From the NCBI RefSeq assembly GCF_036323735.1, contig NC_086038.1, positions 21,757,001 to 21,821,000 of the forward strand: a DNA stretch of 64,000 nt. The letters are read 5' to 3'. Made by a program: the position numbers and the translations under genes. Below the pieces are notes generated by a model. It was not told the origin of the DNA, searched no databases, and saw nothing but the letters and a program-made list of their open reading frames with translations. The DNA is from Rattus norvegicus. Lineage: Eukaryota > Chordata > Mammalia > Rodentia > Muridae. This document shows, piece after piece, positions 21,451 through 31,478 of this stretch (positions are counted from its first letter, which is position 1; each line of letters begins with the position of its first letter).

Positions 21451-22870
21451 TGAATAGATTTCTTAATTGTCTAGAAATGGTGCTTAGTCTGTCACAGGTC
21501 TTTAAGAAGTCTAGCGGTCCACATCAGTCTGTAACATTTGCTAATTTTGTAAAGCTGAAAGGCAAAAAATCTAACGTTATTTCTTCAATGAATGTTAGCA
21601 TTTACTATTAGGATACTGGAAGGGGTGGTGTATGCATTTCAGGTGATATAATGAAGCCCAGGGCTCTTTTATCACGGATTCCAGTCTACTGGCTTGCTTT
21701 TAGCTGTTAAGATCAGAGTTTGAGGTGCTGGCAGTCTTAATGACGTGGGCTCACTACCCATTTTCTAGAAAATAAAGAAATGCAAGTTCTTCCAGTGGTT
21801 GGCACCAGCCTTTCCTTATACCACCATGAGGTCCTGGGAGAAATTCTGATTTGGGGGTAGGGAGTAGGGGTGGGGTGGGGAATCATTTCAATAACCTGAT
21901 GACTAAAAGGATGGCCAACGTTGTTTCCTCAGAACACCCTTCTTCCTGCCAGGAAGGCAACGTTAGCTGCACACCTGCTGTGAGCTCCAGGTTGTTATCT
22001 CTGACCACACGAATAGTGTCGCTCAGTCAAGGGCCGGACCTGAAGAGACCTATGGCAGCTAGTAGAACAACTTCTATAGACACCATATTGAGGAATCCCT
22101 GCAGCAAGCTCTGATTGTTTTCTAAAGCACCAGTGTTCTCACTGGTGACATGTAAGAGGCTATTAGAACCTCTTCAGTCAGGACTGTCGTGTTGTCAGTC
22201 AGCTGGGAGCGTGTTGTAGCTTTGGTCCATACTGGCAACAGCAGGTGTGTGGGCCAGTGTCTGCATCCCAGGCATGTGTGGACAGCAGGTGCTAAGCACA
22301 ACATGGTTCTCTGACTGACATAGCCCAGGCTAATTTCCTTTTAGAACTGTGGTCACTTGGATCTATCTATTCACAAGGCATTTCATTCCATGTGTGTGGG
22401 GCAGCTGGGATTTTTTTAAAAATCATTTTCCAAAGGAATGAGTGATTAAAATATCAGTTTACACAATGCATCTAGCTTTTCCCGAAGCATCCCCTGTAAC
22501 GTGACTAGGACTCCTGATCTATGAAGAATGAGAAGACAAGAAACCGGTAAACAATTCTATAAATAGAACATGAAGCGATTAGCTGCAGTTCTCAGCACAT
22601 GATAGAGAGGAGTGAATTACTTAAAGTCTTCCGATGAAATTCAGGTTAATGGATCGCTTTATATTTAGACACTGTCCCTCTTCCAGGAGCTCAAAGAGGT
22701 GGGACTGTAAATGTAATACAAAATTATTTATGTGCTGTGATTTGTGAGGACGTGAGCAGAATTCTCTGCTTCCATGTATTTTCTTTTTTCCTACCCTAAA
22801 TGATCTGGACCTCGAAATTCTACCGTTAGAGAGATTCGTTCTCTTACATTAAGTATTACCCCTTAAACAG
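21451..22870. other. Repeat-free stretch of 1.4 kb, no gene seen
   Basis: I see no SINE, LINE, LTR or microsatellite over 1.4 kb, which is the longest such run next to the L1 nest. The second half is AT-rich, with blocks such as 'aaaattatttatgtgctgtg'. No long open frame with recognisable content is present. It could include conserved non-coding sequence, but I cannot test that. Confidence 0.45.
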
Positions 22871-23151
22871 ACCATCCGTTGCAGTTTGCTTGTGAAATGC
22901 CCCCCATCGTCTTTTTTGTTTCTCACTGGTGATGCTTTTTGGAAAGGATGTGGACCACTTAGGAGGTGGAGCTTGCTGGAGGAAATGGGCCACTGGGGTT
23001 GGCCTACTTCCTGTTCCGCCCAGTTTCCGAGGATTTGTCTTCCCCGCTATGATAGACTATATCCCCCGGGAACTGTGAATCTAATAAACCCTTGATCCCT
23101 TAAGTTGCTTATCAGAGTATTTTATCACGGCAACAAGAATCCCTAAGACAC
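22871..23151 (+). mobile_element. Solo LTR, older MaLR type
   Basis: The pattern matches a diverged MaLR LTR: an internal 'aggaggtggagcttgctggaggaaatgggccact' region, an AATAAA signal ('ctaataaaccc', near 23082), and a terminal 'cggcaacaagaatccctaagaca'. The subfamily is uncertain. Confidence 0.55.
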
Positions 23152-23240
23152 CCCCTTTGTTGGAAGTAGACAGCTCACTGCGCCATTTATATTTTTATAT
23201 TTTCGTGTAAATTCTTTTTAGTATTTCTCTCCCTTGTAAA

Positions 23241-23243
<3 letters not shown>

Positions 23244-23284
<41 letters not shown>

Positions 23285-23303
23285 TGTGTCTGTGTCTGTG
23301 TGT
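23244..23303 (+). repeat. (GT)n microsatellite
   Basis: About twenty GT units followed by imperfect tgtc/tgtg units. Confidence 0.95.
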
Positions 23304-23525
23304 GAAGTAGTCATAGAATGTATACTATATACATACAGAAGGGGAGGGATGCTGGGTAGGAAGCATTTGTAAGACATACTTCAAAATATCTCACACAGGT
23401 CCCCCTTCCCTCATCCTAAGCCTCCGACGACTGCAATAGAGAATTTCTTTCAGTGACCATATCATATTTAAAAACCTGAGGGTGAATTCTGATGCTCCAA
23501 GTCATTACCATATGTCCAGGTATGG

Positions 23526-23703
23526 GGCCAACCACAGTGGCCGTTAAGTTTAAAGCCATGTGATTGGTCAACTTGGGTCATATGACTCAGTTACTCTGGA
23601 AACCAGGGGCAGGTGGCCAACCACAGTGGCAGTTAAGTTTAAAGCCATGTGATTGGTCAATTTGGGTCATATGACTCAGTTACTCTGGAAACCAGGGGCA
23701 GGT
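23526..23703 (+). repeat. Tandem duplication of an 89-bp unit
   Basis: Unit 1 (23526-23614) and unit 2 (23615-23703) differ at only two positions. Each unit carries AACCACA (RUNX-type core), ATTGGTCA (inverted CCAAT) and TGACTCA (AP-1 consensus; first copy at 23583-23589). It lies in otherwise unassigned sequence between a GT repeat and a B1 fragment. Confidence 0.95.
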
Positions 23704-24062
23704 CAGCCATTGTGAACAGGCAGCCTTGTCAGAACCACGTGGAGTTAGGGAAGAGAGTTGCCCAAAGGTGGTTGGGATTATGGTCTGGTAGAAAAGATAG
23801 GTTGGGAAGATGGAAATGGCTTTAAACCCCTAGACTCTTATGGTTCATAATCATTTGCATTCAAGCTTCTGTGGTGTAAAACAATTCATTCTTTCCTGAG
23901 GGGTGTGTAGGTAGGCAGTGCGGAAAGGTTATGAGTTCCTGAAAACAAGCTAGACTCGGAGTCAGGCCATCTTGTCTCTTTGTGGAAATGGACCCACAGT
24001 TTGACCTTTCTATAGCTCAACAGCGACTTCTTTTGCAGTCAGTCTCTCTCTCAAGCATCTCT
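23704..24062. other. Unassigned sequence after the tandem duplication
   Basis: About 360 bp with no gene or repeat that I recognise. An E-box-like 'cacgtg' lies near 23737. It may belong to the same unidentified element as the 89-bp repeats. Confidence 0.4.
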
Positions 24063-24152
24063 CTCTCGAGATCTCTGTGAATTCAAGGCCAGTCCGGTCT
24101 AAATAGCAAGTAACAAGCCAGCCAGGGCTGAGTTATGGGACTCTGTCTCAGA
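24063..24152 (+). mobile_element. B1 SINE fragment
   Basis: This matches the 3' half of B1: 'gatctctgtgaattcaaggc', 'ccagccagggct' and 'actctgtctcag'. The 5' half is missing. Confidence 0.75.
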
Positions 24153-24674
24153 AGAAAATGTCAGAAATGCAAAGGGCTTTGAACTGCATGATTCTACTTA
24201 TGAGAAACCCTAGGAAAGAGTGATAGCAGAAAGCAAGTAAGTGTTACTTGCTATGAGGTAAGCCGAACTCAGAAATCTGCTTACCTTATTCTTATTGTAT
24301 CAGAATTTGTCTCGTTTCCAGTGCTCAGTTGTAGTCCACAGATCTGTTGGTCGGTGGTCCAGATATTTCTAACTGTGGCTGTCCCAACTACTTGCTGTGG
24401 CCATTTGTGTGTGGATGCTCGGACATAACCTTCTGAGGATTTCCCCACCTTCCTCCTTACCAGTCGCTCGTGGATACTAGATAACGCTGTGTGGTTAGTG
24501 CACACAGTGACTCTTGTTCACATAGAGCTAATGAAAGGCCAAAAAGAACATTGAGCATGTGAAATATAATTTTTTTAAATTAGGGACAAAGTGTAGAGCA
24601 TGTTGGTCACTTAAGAAGCCCTTTAATTTATGACCATCCATCCGCTGCCAGTGGAAGGGAATTCGTGAACTAGT
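24153..24674. other. Unassigned sequence
   Basis: No gene or repeat was recognised. The open frame at 24281-24505 on the minus strand has no family features. Confidence 0.4.
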
Positions 24675-24845
24675 TTTTGTTTTGTGAGTGTTTGTACATG
24701 TGTGTGAGTGCACACACTCTTTGGTGTATATGTGGAGGTCAGAGGACAACTTGCAGGAGTCAGTTCTCTTTTTCAACTGAGTGGGTACCTGAGATAGAAC
24801 TCAGGTCGATAGAACACGGTTAGTTTCCGAGTCCCCTACTGACTG
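24675..24845 (-). mobile_element. tRNA-derived rodent SINE (B3/B4-like), degenerate
   Basis: TG-rich lead, then 'gtggaggtcagaggacaact', 'gaactcaggtc' and a decayed tRNA-like end. The order matches a reversed rodent SINE. The exact family is uncertain. Confidence 0.5.
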
Positions 24846-25044
24846 TAAAGGAAGAGATGCTGGTGTCCGGAAGAAGCAGCAGGGCGCTTAGAGAACACAG
24901 CGATGCTCAGCCAAAGAGTGACAAGGGGGTGACCGTGAATGGGGGAAACCGAGGCTAACATGTGGTACTTGAAGTTCCATGAACATACGCGGGAAGCTTC
25001 TGGAAGACTCTTGAAGAACTTGGAGGTAGCTTTGCTAGGCATGC

Positions 25045-25432
25045 TGGGTAATGTTGACTGCCAACTCGACTGGATTTAGAATCACGTGGGAGACAGTCCT
25101 CTGAGAATCTCTGTGAGGGATTTTCCAGGCAGGTTTAACGGAGGAGGGAAGACCCACCCTGAATGTGGCTGGCACCATCCATGGACTGGGGTCCAGGACT
25201 GAATAAAAGGAGCAATTGCACCGAGCATTCGCATACCTCTCTCTGCTTCCTGGCTGTAGAGGTGATGTGACCTGCTGCCTCGTGTTCTTGACACCCTGGC
25301 AAGAGGCGCTCTTGCCACCAAACCTTCCCCCATGACAGAATGTACTCCTAAACTGGGAGCCAAAATAAACCTTTGCTTTCTTAAGTTTTTTTTTTTTTTT
25401 TTTTTTTTTTTGCCAGGGGTTTTGTTACGATT
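25045..25432 (+). mobile_element. Solo LTR, MaLR type, with an expanded T-run
   Basis: Blocks 'gactggatttagaatcac', 'gacccaccctgaatgtggc' and 'ggcaccatcc', followed by 'ccaaaataaacctttgctttcttaag', fit a MaLR LTR with its polyadenylation signal (AATAAA near 25366). A run of about 26 T residues (25386-25411) replaces the usual short stretch before 'gccaggggttttgttac'. Confidence 0.6.
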
Positions 25433-25880
25433 TTTAAATCAATATGGAGAAACCCTGCTAATTAAGGTTGAAGTCGGACATTACTGGAAAGCCCCAAGCT
25501 GGTTGCAAAAATGGCCGACTCCAGTTACCAGAAGGGCTTCTCCTTCTCTGACCTTATCTGGGGAGCTTGCAACCCCTATACCCTCTACCTTCGGAATGTC
25601 ACACGACATTGGTTAGATTACAGGTTCTGCTTCCTTTCTCCCAATAGGAACCTGTTCGGCAAGCACCTGAGATCCCTGGAGTCCCTCCCCATGCTAATGA
25701 AGCATCCTAGTACCTTAGTCTTCAGCCAATGACGTTTGCCCACCCTGGATATTCCTATACCCCATTCCCCAAAACTACATAACCCTTGATTCATCCTGAG
25801 TAAAGTTCTTCTGTCTCCTTTGGGATTCAGAATAACGTCATTTCCGTTCGTACTCCAGGGGCAGTCCCGAAACCCTGTTT
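25433..25880 (+). mobile_element. Possible ERV LTR
   Basis: The sequence has LTR-like architecture: an AAAATGGCCGA block (YY1-like), 'ccaatgacgtttgccc' (CCAAT and CRE-like), a 'ctacataa' TATA-like box, and a 'gagtaaagttcttctgtctcctttggg' polyadenylation/U5-like region. I cannot fix TG...CA ends or a target duplication, so identity and limits are tentative. Confidence 0.4.
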
Positions 25881-27290
25881 GCCGACTCTGCTCCAGTTGT
25901 CCAAGAAGAAGGGAGGCCCACAGTATCAAGGATGGGGGTACGGGATGGGAAGCAAAAGCCTTGTGAAGAAGGAGAGGGGGAAACTGTCAGTATGGGTGGC
26001 TGAGAGCCAGTCACCAAGGAGAGCGAGCAAAGCTTCTGAGGAACTGCTCATTGGTTCTCATCTTTTGGTACATTGGCAGAATCTCCGAGGGTCTTTTCCA
26101 CACTACAGATGCCCCAGATGGTACTGATGGATACCAACATTTGAACACTCGTGTTTACGATCTAAGTGTGAGGAAGCTTTGGCACTGAGGACATGGGCAG
26201 GGAAAGCAAGGTGGAAGAGTCAGGTATCCGAGAGGCTCTCAGAAGTCTGGTGAAGGTCGGCTTTGGGTAGACTAAAGAGAGCACTGAATCATAAGGGTGA
26301 ATGAGGGGGTGTGAGTTTCTAGAAACAAGAGACTAAGGATCCAGGAGTGAACTGAAGAAGACCGGATGTGTATGCTGTATCACGTGGTGGTGGCTCACAA
26401 GTCCCATGAGGGCTCCCACTCATAGCCACCCTGTGTTGTGTGTGAATCTGTATGTAACAGTCTCCAAGAAGCTAACAAGGTCAAAAGCCTCAAAAGGAGA
26501 ACCATACATTCAGAAAGAGAAGACACGCAGCTTGGGTTTCTATCTTGATGTTTTAAAACGGGAGTTGCCTAAATAGCATCGCCTCCGCTCCTGGATGGTC
26601 CGCAGCTGTCGATTCTTGGCAAGATGCCCCGTGAGAGGCTGCAGCACCCCGGGAGGCAGAAACCCTTCACAGAGCTCGGTCTTGGTCACGTTTGTCCTGC
26701 AATGTGGCTCAGCAGCCTCTAGATGGCGATGAATCTCCAAAGACCGCTAAGTTTCTCTCCTCCAGGCACCAAGTTTTTCAGAAAACTTTTCTTGGGCGAT
26801 AAAAAACGAGAGGTATTTCCTCGTAGCTGACCGGAGGCTGCTGAGAAAGTTCCCCTTTGCCTCTTAGTTGTTGCGGCGGTTTAAAGTCCTGGCCCGAGTC
26901 CAGCGTTGGCAGTGCTGTGATCTATCTGGGGAATGAACTATTGTACCTCCAGATTTAAGGTTACCCTGGGGCTAGTATAAAGAACCCCGGGAAAGGTGTT
27001 TGTGCTCCCTAGGAGGCACCATTGCCCCACATTTTTGAATCTGTTTTTGGATCATTTCTCACAAGAGAGCTGGTGGCAACATGTGCGACACTAATCCCCC
27101 TTCCCTTTGGTTATCTCCCTTCTGTATCATTTTGCCAAGTGCTTTAGAAATATCCAGCCTTCTCAAGAAGGTGTTAACTGTTTTCTCTTATTGTCTGATT
27201 GTGTGTGAGGCTGCTCATTTGTACTGGGGTGGCTTGGTTAGCCTTAACTGTGAACTTTAGGCAGCCAAGAATCACCTGAAAAGGAGTATT
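25881..27290. other. Unassigned sequence with a CpG-containing segment
   Basis: 1.4 kb without a gene or repeat that I can name. The part at 26560-26910 has more CpG dinucleotides than its surroundings and a CTCF-like match at 26716-26730. No exon structure could be supported. Confidence 0.4.
26716..26730 (+). promoter_or_regulatory. CTCF-like core motif (13 of 15)
   Basis: cctctagatggcgat matches CCASYAGRKGGCRSY at 13 of 15 positions; the mismatches are at positions 3 and 14. Binding is an inference. Confidence 0.35.
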
Positions 27291-27294
27291 AGGA

Positions 27295-27475
27295 CTGGAG
27301 AACCGGGTTTGATTCTTAGCACGCACATGGAAGGTTTTAAGCATCTTAACTCCAATTCTGAGGGATCTGACGCCCTCTCCTGGCCACAGAGAGCACTGTA
27401 TGCACACAGTGCTTAGACCTCGGTAGGCAAAAACCCCCACATATAAAACTAAAATAAAATATTTATGAAATATCT
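27295..27475 (+). mobile_element. Degenerate B3 SINE
   Basis: Reads 'ggagaaccgggtttgattcttagcacgcacatgg', then 'tccaattctgagggatctgacgccctctcctggcc' and an A-rich 'aaaactaaaataaaat' tail, in the B3 order on the plus strand. Confidence 0.65.
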
Positions 27476-27654
27476 TTTCAAAATAAAAGGAGCTGGATTG
27501 AGTAACTGTTATGTTAGACTGAGCATGTCTGTGAGGAATTGTCTTTATTGATAATTGATATAGGAGTCTTCAGCCCACTGTGGGCAATACCATTCCCTAT
27601 ACAGGTAGTACTGGGCTGTATTAGAAAGCTAGATTAGCATGAGCCTGTGGGAGA

Positions 27655-27735
27655 TGGAGAGGGAGTGGGGGGAGAGGGAGGGGGGAGGAGGAGAGGTAGA
27701 GAGAGAAGAAAGAAGAGAGAAGAGAGAGTAGAGAG
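27655..27735 (+). repeat. Purine-rich (GA/GGA)n tract
   Basis: About 80 nt of almost uninterrupted A/G on the plus strand. It is a low-complexity polypurine tract. Confidence 0.85.
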
Positions 27736-27965
27736 TGCTAGTGAGGGAGTCAACAGGCAGAGTTCATGGGGTGGTTTCTGTCTCAGGTTCCTGCTTGAGT
27801 TACTCCTCTGGCTCCCTTAGGGGATATACTCTGCCCTGAAAGAGTAACCCAAATTAACCCTTTCCTCCCCTAAGCTGCTTTTGTTCCAAGTATCTTATCA
27901 CACTAAGAGAAAGAATACAAGAACAGAGATGCTGTCCGTTGGTGGTCCATACATCCTTCCTTCCT

Positions 27966-28185
27966 TTCTTTTTGAGACAGGGTCTCTCCCTGGGACCTGG
28001 GCTTCCTCAATTCACCCAGGATGGCTGTCTGGCAAACCCAAAGGATCCTCCCATCTCTGCTTTCCCACAGTTGAGACTAAAAGTGCGTTTCACCACTCCC
28101 ATCTTAAAAATGTTGGTTCTGGGTGTCAAAACCAGGTCTCCTTACTTGCAGGGCAAGTACAACTGAGTCATCTCCAGGGCCCCTG
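27966..28185 (-). mobile_element. B4 SINE (B1 plus ID-like halves)
   Basis: In reverse orientation, a B1-like part ('ttgagacagggtctctc...ggctgtctgg...cacagttgagactaaaagtgcg') is followed by an ID/tRNA-like part ('caaaaccaggtctcc...ggcaagtacaactgagtcatctcc'). This fusion defines B4. Confidence 0.75.
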
Positions 28186-28841
28186 TTTTTCCGCCTCTTA
28201 TTTAAATAAATACTTGTCCAAAGTCACTGCATGTGGGATTTAATTCAACAGCTTGAGTTCTGAGTCATTGTGTTAAAGACAAGAACAGTGTCTTAGTATA
28301 TTCTATAGCCCTGAGCAAGGATCTCTGTGATAAGCTGGGAGTTAAATGTCTCTCATGCAGATGCTCAGGACACAGGAGGATGAGGTATTTGTGGGACAGG
28401 CTGTCTGAAGCACACTGAAGAGAGGTGTGTGTGGGAGCTTGAATGGGTTGATTTCCCCTTCCTTCCGTCTGTATTTGCAACTGGACTGCCAAGCAGCAGA
28501 GGGAGTCTGACTTTTTAATGATAGACAATGTCTTTCTTGGAGGGCAGTCAGTCAAATGACCTATTTAGAACTGGAAGTAAATGCAGATCTGGTCTGGAAA
28601 TAGATGCTGGCCTGCTGGGTCTCTAGGTGACACATTGGTATCTGTCAGACATGGGTTCCATCTAATATAGGAGTGCCTGGAGGTCAGGCATGGGGCCTCT
28701 GTCCTCATCGTGAACTTCTCACAAGAAGTCCCCAGGGTGAATGAGCAGGGACTGCTATGGAGAAGAAAGGTGGCAGATGGGAAGCCATGTTCCTTCCTTT
28801 TCTCTTTGTGTGTCTTTGGAATGTTTACAAGTCCTGAGGCT
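28186..28841. other. Unassigned sequence
   Basis: No gene or repeat was recognised. The open frames on both strands show no protein family features. Confidence 0.4.
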
Positions 28842-29071
28842 TGTCTCAGGGTTACCATTGCTGTGATGAAACACCATGACCAAAGCAACTTGAGGAGGGA
28901 AAGGCTTATTGACTTACACTTCCAGATCACAGTTTATCATGGAAGGAAGTCAGGACAGGAACTCAAGCAGGGCAGGAACCTGGAGGCAGGAGCTGATGCA
29001 GAGGCCATTTGGGGGGTGGGGTGGGGTGTGTGTGCTGCTTACTGGCTTGCTCTTGATGGCTTGCTGCTCAG
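28842..29071 (-). mobile_element. MT-type MaLR LTR, 3' part
   Basis: Reverse-oriented MaLR LTR. Its end reads tgtctcagggttaccattgc, followed by 'gatgaaacaccatgaccaaagcaac', 'caggaactcaagcagggcagg' and 'gtgctgcttactggcttgc'. It breaks at 29071 and resumes at 29573 because of an insertion. Confidence 0.8.
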
Positions 29072-29572
29072 CACCCCCCCAAAGTTTTACCGATTCTTTG
29101 TGAATTTCCCATCATGCACTCTAATCCCTCTCTTCTCGCAGCCCCTTCACATCTGCCCTCTGCTCTTGAAACCACCCAGCCCAAAGAAAACCTGGAAGCT
29201 GCAGTGTGTCCCACAGTATACCCTTTTGTGCAAACATCTATATTTGCAAATGGATCCACAGGACTGACCCCTTCATGAATTCCAGCAGTTCATAGATGAG
29301 GTAGATATTGGTGTGGGTCAACTCAAAGCCCTGGATCTGGGCCCGGATGTGTAGCTGAGTTGATCAGCCGGCCAGCTCTCCTGTACCCACACCACCAGGG
29401 TGAGCTCTCCGGTATGCTCCTGGCTAGCTCACCCAGTGCCACAGCTGGCAAGGGGCAGGCCCAGCTCTCCTGCTCTCACAACCTCTGCCAGCTCGCCCAT
29501 GCCTCTCAGGTGAGGTGCAGGGACCACTCTCCTGAGTGCTACAACCAGTGAGGGGCAGGGTCAGCTCTCCAA
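29072..29572. mobile_element. Unidentified insertion of about 500 bp inside the MT LTR
   Basis: The MT LTR is continuous if this segment is removed. The right half (29370-29572) repeats the octamer agctctcc four times (near 29374, 29402, 29462, 29565), with cac/aggggcagg spacers. The left half shows no repeat that I recognise. A minus-strand frame near 29240-29330 is open but short. I cannot name the family, and I found no convincing target duplication. Confidence 0.5.
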
Positions 29573-29763
29573 CCAGTCTGTTTTCTTATGGAACCCAGGA
29601 TCACCAGCCCAGGGATGGCACCACTACCCTGTGGGCCTCTTTAGTCAATCACTAATTAAGAAAATGCCCTAAGCTGGATCTTACGGAGGCATTTTCTCAA
29701 ATGAGGTTCCTTCCTTTCAGATGACTCTAACTTGTGTCAAGCTGGCATAAAACTAGCCAGGGG
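29573..29763 (-). mobile_element. MT-type MaLR LTR, 5' part
   Basis: Continues with 'tttcttatggaacccaggatcaccagcccagggatggcacca', 'cactaattaagaaaatgcc', 'ggcattttctcaaatgaggttcc' and 'cttgtgtcaagctggcataaaactagccag', the usual MT LTR start read in reverse. Confidence 0.82.
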
Positions 29764-29951
29764 TTTGGCCTATGGGGAGCCAGCTCAAGAGGCTTCAGAG
29801 GGGAACAGTGTTAGCCACATTTGTGTCCATCAATGAGCAGCCTGCTGGTGCTGTGGGGATTTATAAAGCTCTGCGGAGCTGCGGGGAGCTGTTGAATGAG
29901 TGACTGATTACTGCCCAGACCAGGAGTCAGTGAAAGCTTTTCCCACAGGGA

Positions 29952-29966
29952 CCAGCAGATGGCAGC
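29952..29966 (+). promoter_or_regulatory. CTCF core motif, perfect match to consensus
   Basis: ccagcagatggcagc fits CCASYAGRKGGCRSY at all 15 positions. It lies in non-repetitive sequence just 3' of the MT LTR, not in a B2 SINE, the usual rodent carrier of such sites. Binding is not shown by sequence alone. Confidence 0.6.
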
Positions 29967-30656
29967 AAAGGCAAGGCTCATGGGCTTCAGGAACCCAGCT
30001 CGCTGTTCAGTTCAAAACAGCATTAACATTGCCTTAATTTTGGGGTCCGCATAACAGCGTGCTTGTCCACCGCCCTCCACTGGCCTCCTCTTCCCCAGGA
30101 AATAATAGTCTCTAAACCTTCAGGACTAAGACCTGCCAAATAGAATCCAACGCACGTCCTACTCATTTGGGGGCAATTCTTCTCTCTGTGTGGTGTTGCT
30201 TTAAGTGGGACTGTTACTCCGTAGCTGGGGTGCTGTAGTACCAGGGTAAGCCGAACGTATAGCCAGGCACGTGGCGTGAGGGAAAACGCAGGAGACACCT
30301 TGAAAGCGCCAATTAGGGGAAAAGAGAAAGACCAGTAATGCAGAATGGTAGGCCAGTAGCCCATCTGCTCATCATGATTCAGAGACACAGCAAGACAGGC
30401 GAGCCTCCTCCCACTGTTACTGACTCCGTGGTTCCTTCCCTGAGACTAAGCCAATCCTGGAATTCACACTTGGCTCATGGCAGGGAACGAGTTTCCTTCA
30501 TGGTACCTGGTGCAGTGGAATAGTAGAATGAGTTTTGGATCTTACATTTAATGAATGTATCTGTCGTTTGCCTGACAGTCAGCCCCAGGAAGACAGGGCA
30601 GGTTCTGCTCCAGGTAATTTTCTGTATGTCACAGGGTTGGCCTAGAGCCTGATATA

Positions 30657-30684
30657 GTTATGGTCCATTGTTCTGGACCATAAC
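30657..30684. repeat. Inverted repeat, 11-bp perfect arms
   Basis: The arms gttatggtcca and tggaccataac are exact reverse complements around a 6-nt loop. It is the first of three inverted repeats within 80 bp. Confidence 0.95.
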
Positions 30685-30695
30685 AATTTCACCAT

Positions 30696-30709
30696 TATCT
30701 ACGTAGATA
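30696..30709. repeat. 14-bp perfect palindrome
   Basis: tatctacgtagata is its own reverse complement. It lies 11 bp after the preceding hairpin. Confidence 0.95.
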
Positions 30710-30714
30710 CTTGT

Positions 30715-30736
30715 TCCACGATGGTGCTATCGTGGA
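30715..30736. repeat. Inverted repeat, 8-bp arms
   Basis: tccacgat and atcgtgga pair perfectly around the 6-nt loop ggtgct. It starts 5 bp after the palindrome. Confidence 0.93.
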
Positions 30737-31290
30737 CTCAGGCCTTTCTTACTTAGGGAGAAAAGTCGAGTGTGTAAGCAGAGATCCAGGTTGACCTGGT
30801 GGAGATGCTCGTGCATTGGTTCTAATGTAAATTTGCCACAAACAGAATCCCCTGCGGAGGAAGCCTCACTTGAAGAACTGTCCTTATTGTAGTAAATTAA
30901 TGCAGGAAAAATCACCACTTGTGGGCAGGAGGCATCTTCTCCAGGTGAAAAGGGCTTGGTGGGCAAGATTTCTCCCCGCCCCCCCTGCTGCTTGCTTGGC
31001 CCCCCTCTTGCCTCTGAGCTACAGATTCCCACATTGATAGCAGAGCCAGCGTTCCCAAGCTTTCCATCATGATTCTGTAGGAAGCTTCTGTCTTCCAGAG
31101 CCAGACTGGGACTGCTGAGGGACCCAGCCTGTGGACTGGGTGACCATCCATTGTTGGGCCTGCCCCAGTGACAGATAGCCATTGTGAGATGACCAGGACT
31201 CTGAGGCATTAGCTTCAAGAACTGAGTAACTGCTGGACTGGTAGCTTTCAGTGTGATTCTTTTGTTGCTACTATTTCATAGCTGAATAGG

Positions 31291-31478
31291 CCTGTCTACC
31301 TGTCTATCTTCTGTCTATCTATCTATCTATCTATCCATCTACCTATCTATCATCTATCTTCTATCAATCAATCAATCTACCTACCTATCATTTATCAATT
31401 TATCATCTATCTTCTATCAATTTATTATCTATCTAGCCATCCATCCATCCATCCATCCATCCATCCATCCATCCATTC
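31291..31478 (+). repeat. (CTAT)n and (CCAT)n compound tetranucleotide repeat
   Basis: Imperfect ctat units with aatc interruptions (31291-31432) are followed by about ten perfect ccat units. Confidence 0.93.

Larger units (their letters stand above)
29764..31290. other. Low-repeat segment, no gene seen
   Basis: 1.5 kb with no SINE, LINE or LTR that I recognise. It contains the perfect CTCF-type site (29952-29966) and three adjacent inverted repeats (30657-30736), listed separately. The open frames at 30023-30388 and 30727-31218 on the minus strand lack recognisable domains, and I do not call them genes. Confidence 0.45.

Noticed and set aside
28710..29267. A 185-codon plus-strand frame
   Set aside because: Most of it reads through the reversed MT LTR and the unidentified insert. 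It is a chance frame.
30727..31218. A 163-codon minus-strand frame in low-repeat sequence
   Set aside because: No domain, signal peptide or splice context was recognised, and a second frame overlaps the same bases. I cannot support a gene, though it would be worth a transcript check.
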